From Singulisphaera acidiphila DSM 18658 (GTDB taxonomy: Bacteria; Planctomycetota; Planctomycetia; Isosphaerales; Isosphaeraceae): a stretch of 64,000 nt of DNA. The position numbers and the translations under genes are program-made. How positions within the stretch are numbered: the stretch's first letter is position 1; every line of letters begins with the position of its first letter. Location of the stretch: assembly GCF_000242455.2 (NCBI RefSeq), contig NC_019892.1:2728001-2792000 (forward strand). Direction: 5' to 3'. The notes beneath the pieces were generated by a model. The model saw only the letters and a program-made list of their open reading frames with translations, did not search any database and was not told the DNA's origin. Shown piece by piece: positions 62,962 to 64,000 of the stretch.

Positions 62962-64000
62962 TCAATCGTCATCAGGACGTCGACTCAGTGACCGCACTCC
63001 GATCCGCGATGCCATCCTGACCTTGGCGTCCGTGGGAAGGCGACTGACGTAGGTGGATTTGAGGGCGTTGAGCCACCGGACCTCGCGACCTTCATAGCTG
63101 ATGAGGACGCGGGTGAGAAGAGGGCCGGGGGTCGCCAGGGCGCGGCCGATGCCTGGCCCTACATCGGGGTTCTGGGCTATTTCGTTGTAGCCGAGGCCGA
63201 CTCCGCGGGCAAAGGCTCCGTAATCGAGGCGAGCGATCTCGGTGGCCGTCGTTCGGCGATACACCGGTTCCTGGAGCATTTGCATGTAGTGGTAAGCACC
63301 ATCGTCAAGCACGAAGAACTTGACCGGCAAGCAGGCGCGGGCAGCTGTCGACAGTTCCATGGCCGACATCAGGAAGCAGCCATCACCGGTGACGGAGACC
63401 ACCTGTCGATCGGGCCGGACTCGTTGCGCCCCAATCGCGGCCGGAATTGCCCAGCCCATGCTTTGGTTGTTGGTCGGTGTGAAGTAGCGGCGCGGACCTT
63501 GGACGGAGATCGCCTCGGAAGCCCAGTGGGTGGATGCCGTCACGTCAACGAAGATCAGTTCGTCAGGGCCAAGTGCGCAGCGGAGCTGCGTCAGAAAATA
63601 CATCGGGTCGACGCCGCAAGTGATCTTGGGGAATGCGTTCTCGCGGTGGTCAACCTGGCGGACATCCTTGATCTTCTTCCAGAGCGGAGGTGAGGGGGGA
63701 CGCTGAACCAACGAAGCGTCGGCCAGCAACCGATCGAAGAAGAGTTGGGAATCTGCGCAGAGTTTCACGCAAGTCGGAACGTTCTTTCCGAGGTTGTTCG
63801 GGTTGGCGTCGACATGAATCACGTTGTGGGGAGGAATCGCATAATTCGCCGTCGAGACCTCGCTATAGCGAACGCCGACGGCCAGCACGAGATCGACGTC
63901 TTTGAACGTCTTCTCGGCGGTGCGCGTCCCTTGCTTGCCGTATCCCCAACCGACGGCCAGCGGATGGTTGTCGGGAATACAGCCCTTGCCACTGACCGAG
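62962..64000 (-). CDS. Thiamine-pyrophosphate-dependent enzyme (acetolactate-synthase-like), N-terminus cut by window
   Basis: At least 346 codons, still open at the window edge; an internal GTG at 63888 is not the start. TPP-binding signature GDGCFLMSAMELSTAARACL with GDG...N-like region, preceded by NNQSMGWAIPAAIGAQRV (GxAxGxA type). An upstream part, GKGCIPDNHPLAVGWGYGKQ and DVDLVLAVGVRYSE, belongs to the central domain shared by acetolactate synthases, oxalyl-CoA decarboxylases and sugar-acid decarboxylases. Substrate cannot be told; a sugar-precursor role next to the exporter is possible. Confidence 0.88.
   Translation of the reverse strand, partial: SVSGKGCIPDNHPLAVGWGYGKQGTRTAEKTFKDVDLVLAVGVRYSEVSTANYAIPPHNVIHVDANPNNLGKNVPTCVKLCADSQLFFDRLLADASLVQRPPSPPLWKKIKDVRQVDHRENAFPKITCGVDPMYFLTQLRCALGPDELIFVDVTASTHWASEAISVQGPRRYFTPTNNQSMGWAIPAAIGAQRVRPDRQVVSVTGDGCFLMSAMELSTAARACLPVKFFVLDDGAYHYMQMLQEPVYRRTTATEIARLDYGAFARGVGLGYNEIAQNPDVGPGIGRALATPGPLLTRVLISYEGREVRWLNALKSTYVSRLPTDAKVRMASRIGVRSLSRRPDDD

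Overview
The window looks like a chromosomal stretch of a GC-rich planctomycete, probably of the Isosphaeraceae/Gemmata side of the phylum. This is inferred from the gene families, not from rRNA. The pointers are a planctomycete-type cytochrome c/DUF1549/DUF1553 protein paired with a DUF1501 protein, two PEP-CTERM proteins with atypical C-terminal anchors, a very large unrecognised membrane protein, and many lone carbohydrate-surface genes. No rRNA, tRNA, CRISPR array or intact insertion sequence was seen. About 50 protein genes are supported, most of them on the minus strand.

Region by region: 0.1-5.8 kb holds a secreted esterase facing a DUF1501 + PSCyt1/DUF1549/DUF1553 pair. 6.2-12.6 kb holds a 1116-residue membrane protein divergent from a TPR protein, followed by a metzincin-like protease. 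12.7-15.0 kb holds a secreted PHB-depolymerase-like esterase and a decayed stretch with a multiply frameshifted pseudogene and a perfect 54-bp tandem duplication. 15.0-21.5 kb is a minus-strand run: SDR, lipoprotein, PlsC, Cmk, DUF2203, PolX and an alpha/beta hydrolase. 22.2-27.8 kb holds a PEP-CTERM protein, a compact sigma-70 factor, ribosomal protein S1 with a clear promoter and terminator, and a DUF3500 protein. 28.0-36.0 kb is envelope-lipid related: LptG, LptF, an aminotransferase, a membrane protein fused to a CX5R phosphatase, then an LpxL-like acyltransferase, an ACP and a ketoacyl synthase. 36.1-45.4 kb holds an FAH-family enzyme, a repeat-rich lipoprotein, a PEP-CTERM metalloprotease-like protein, a PlsC-like acyltransferase with an APH-like kinase, YmdB with RNase Y, and a PrpB-like lyase.

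45.6-64 kb is the most interesting part and reads as a cell-surface glycan locus. It holds a fused double GT4 glycosyltransferase with a small coiled-coil partner, ended by a strong terminator. A long minus-strand array then carries a TPP enzyme, a Wzm/Wzt-type ABC exporter, a PGAP1-like hydrolase, two FkbM methyltransferases, a sulfotransferase, an MmgE/PrpD protein, an MBOAT O-acyltransferase and three tandem, translationally coupled SGNH-like paralogues. The MBOAT plus triple-SGNH module is my best candidate for an under-described system: a membrane-plus-periplasm O-acylation machine with three diverged transfer subunits, one of which has GTS in place of GDS at the nucleophile motif.

Starts were moved inward from the longest open frame where a Shine-Dalgarno sequence, a signal peptide or a 4-bp ATGA overlap favoured it.
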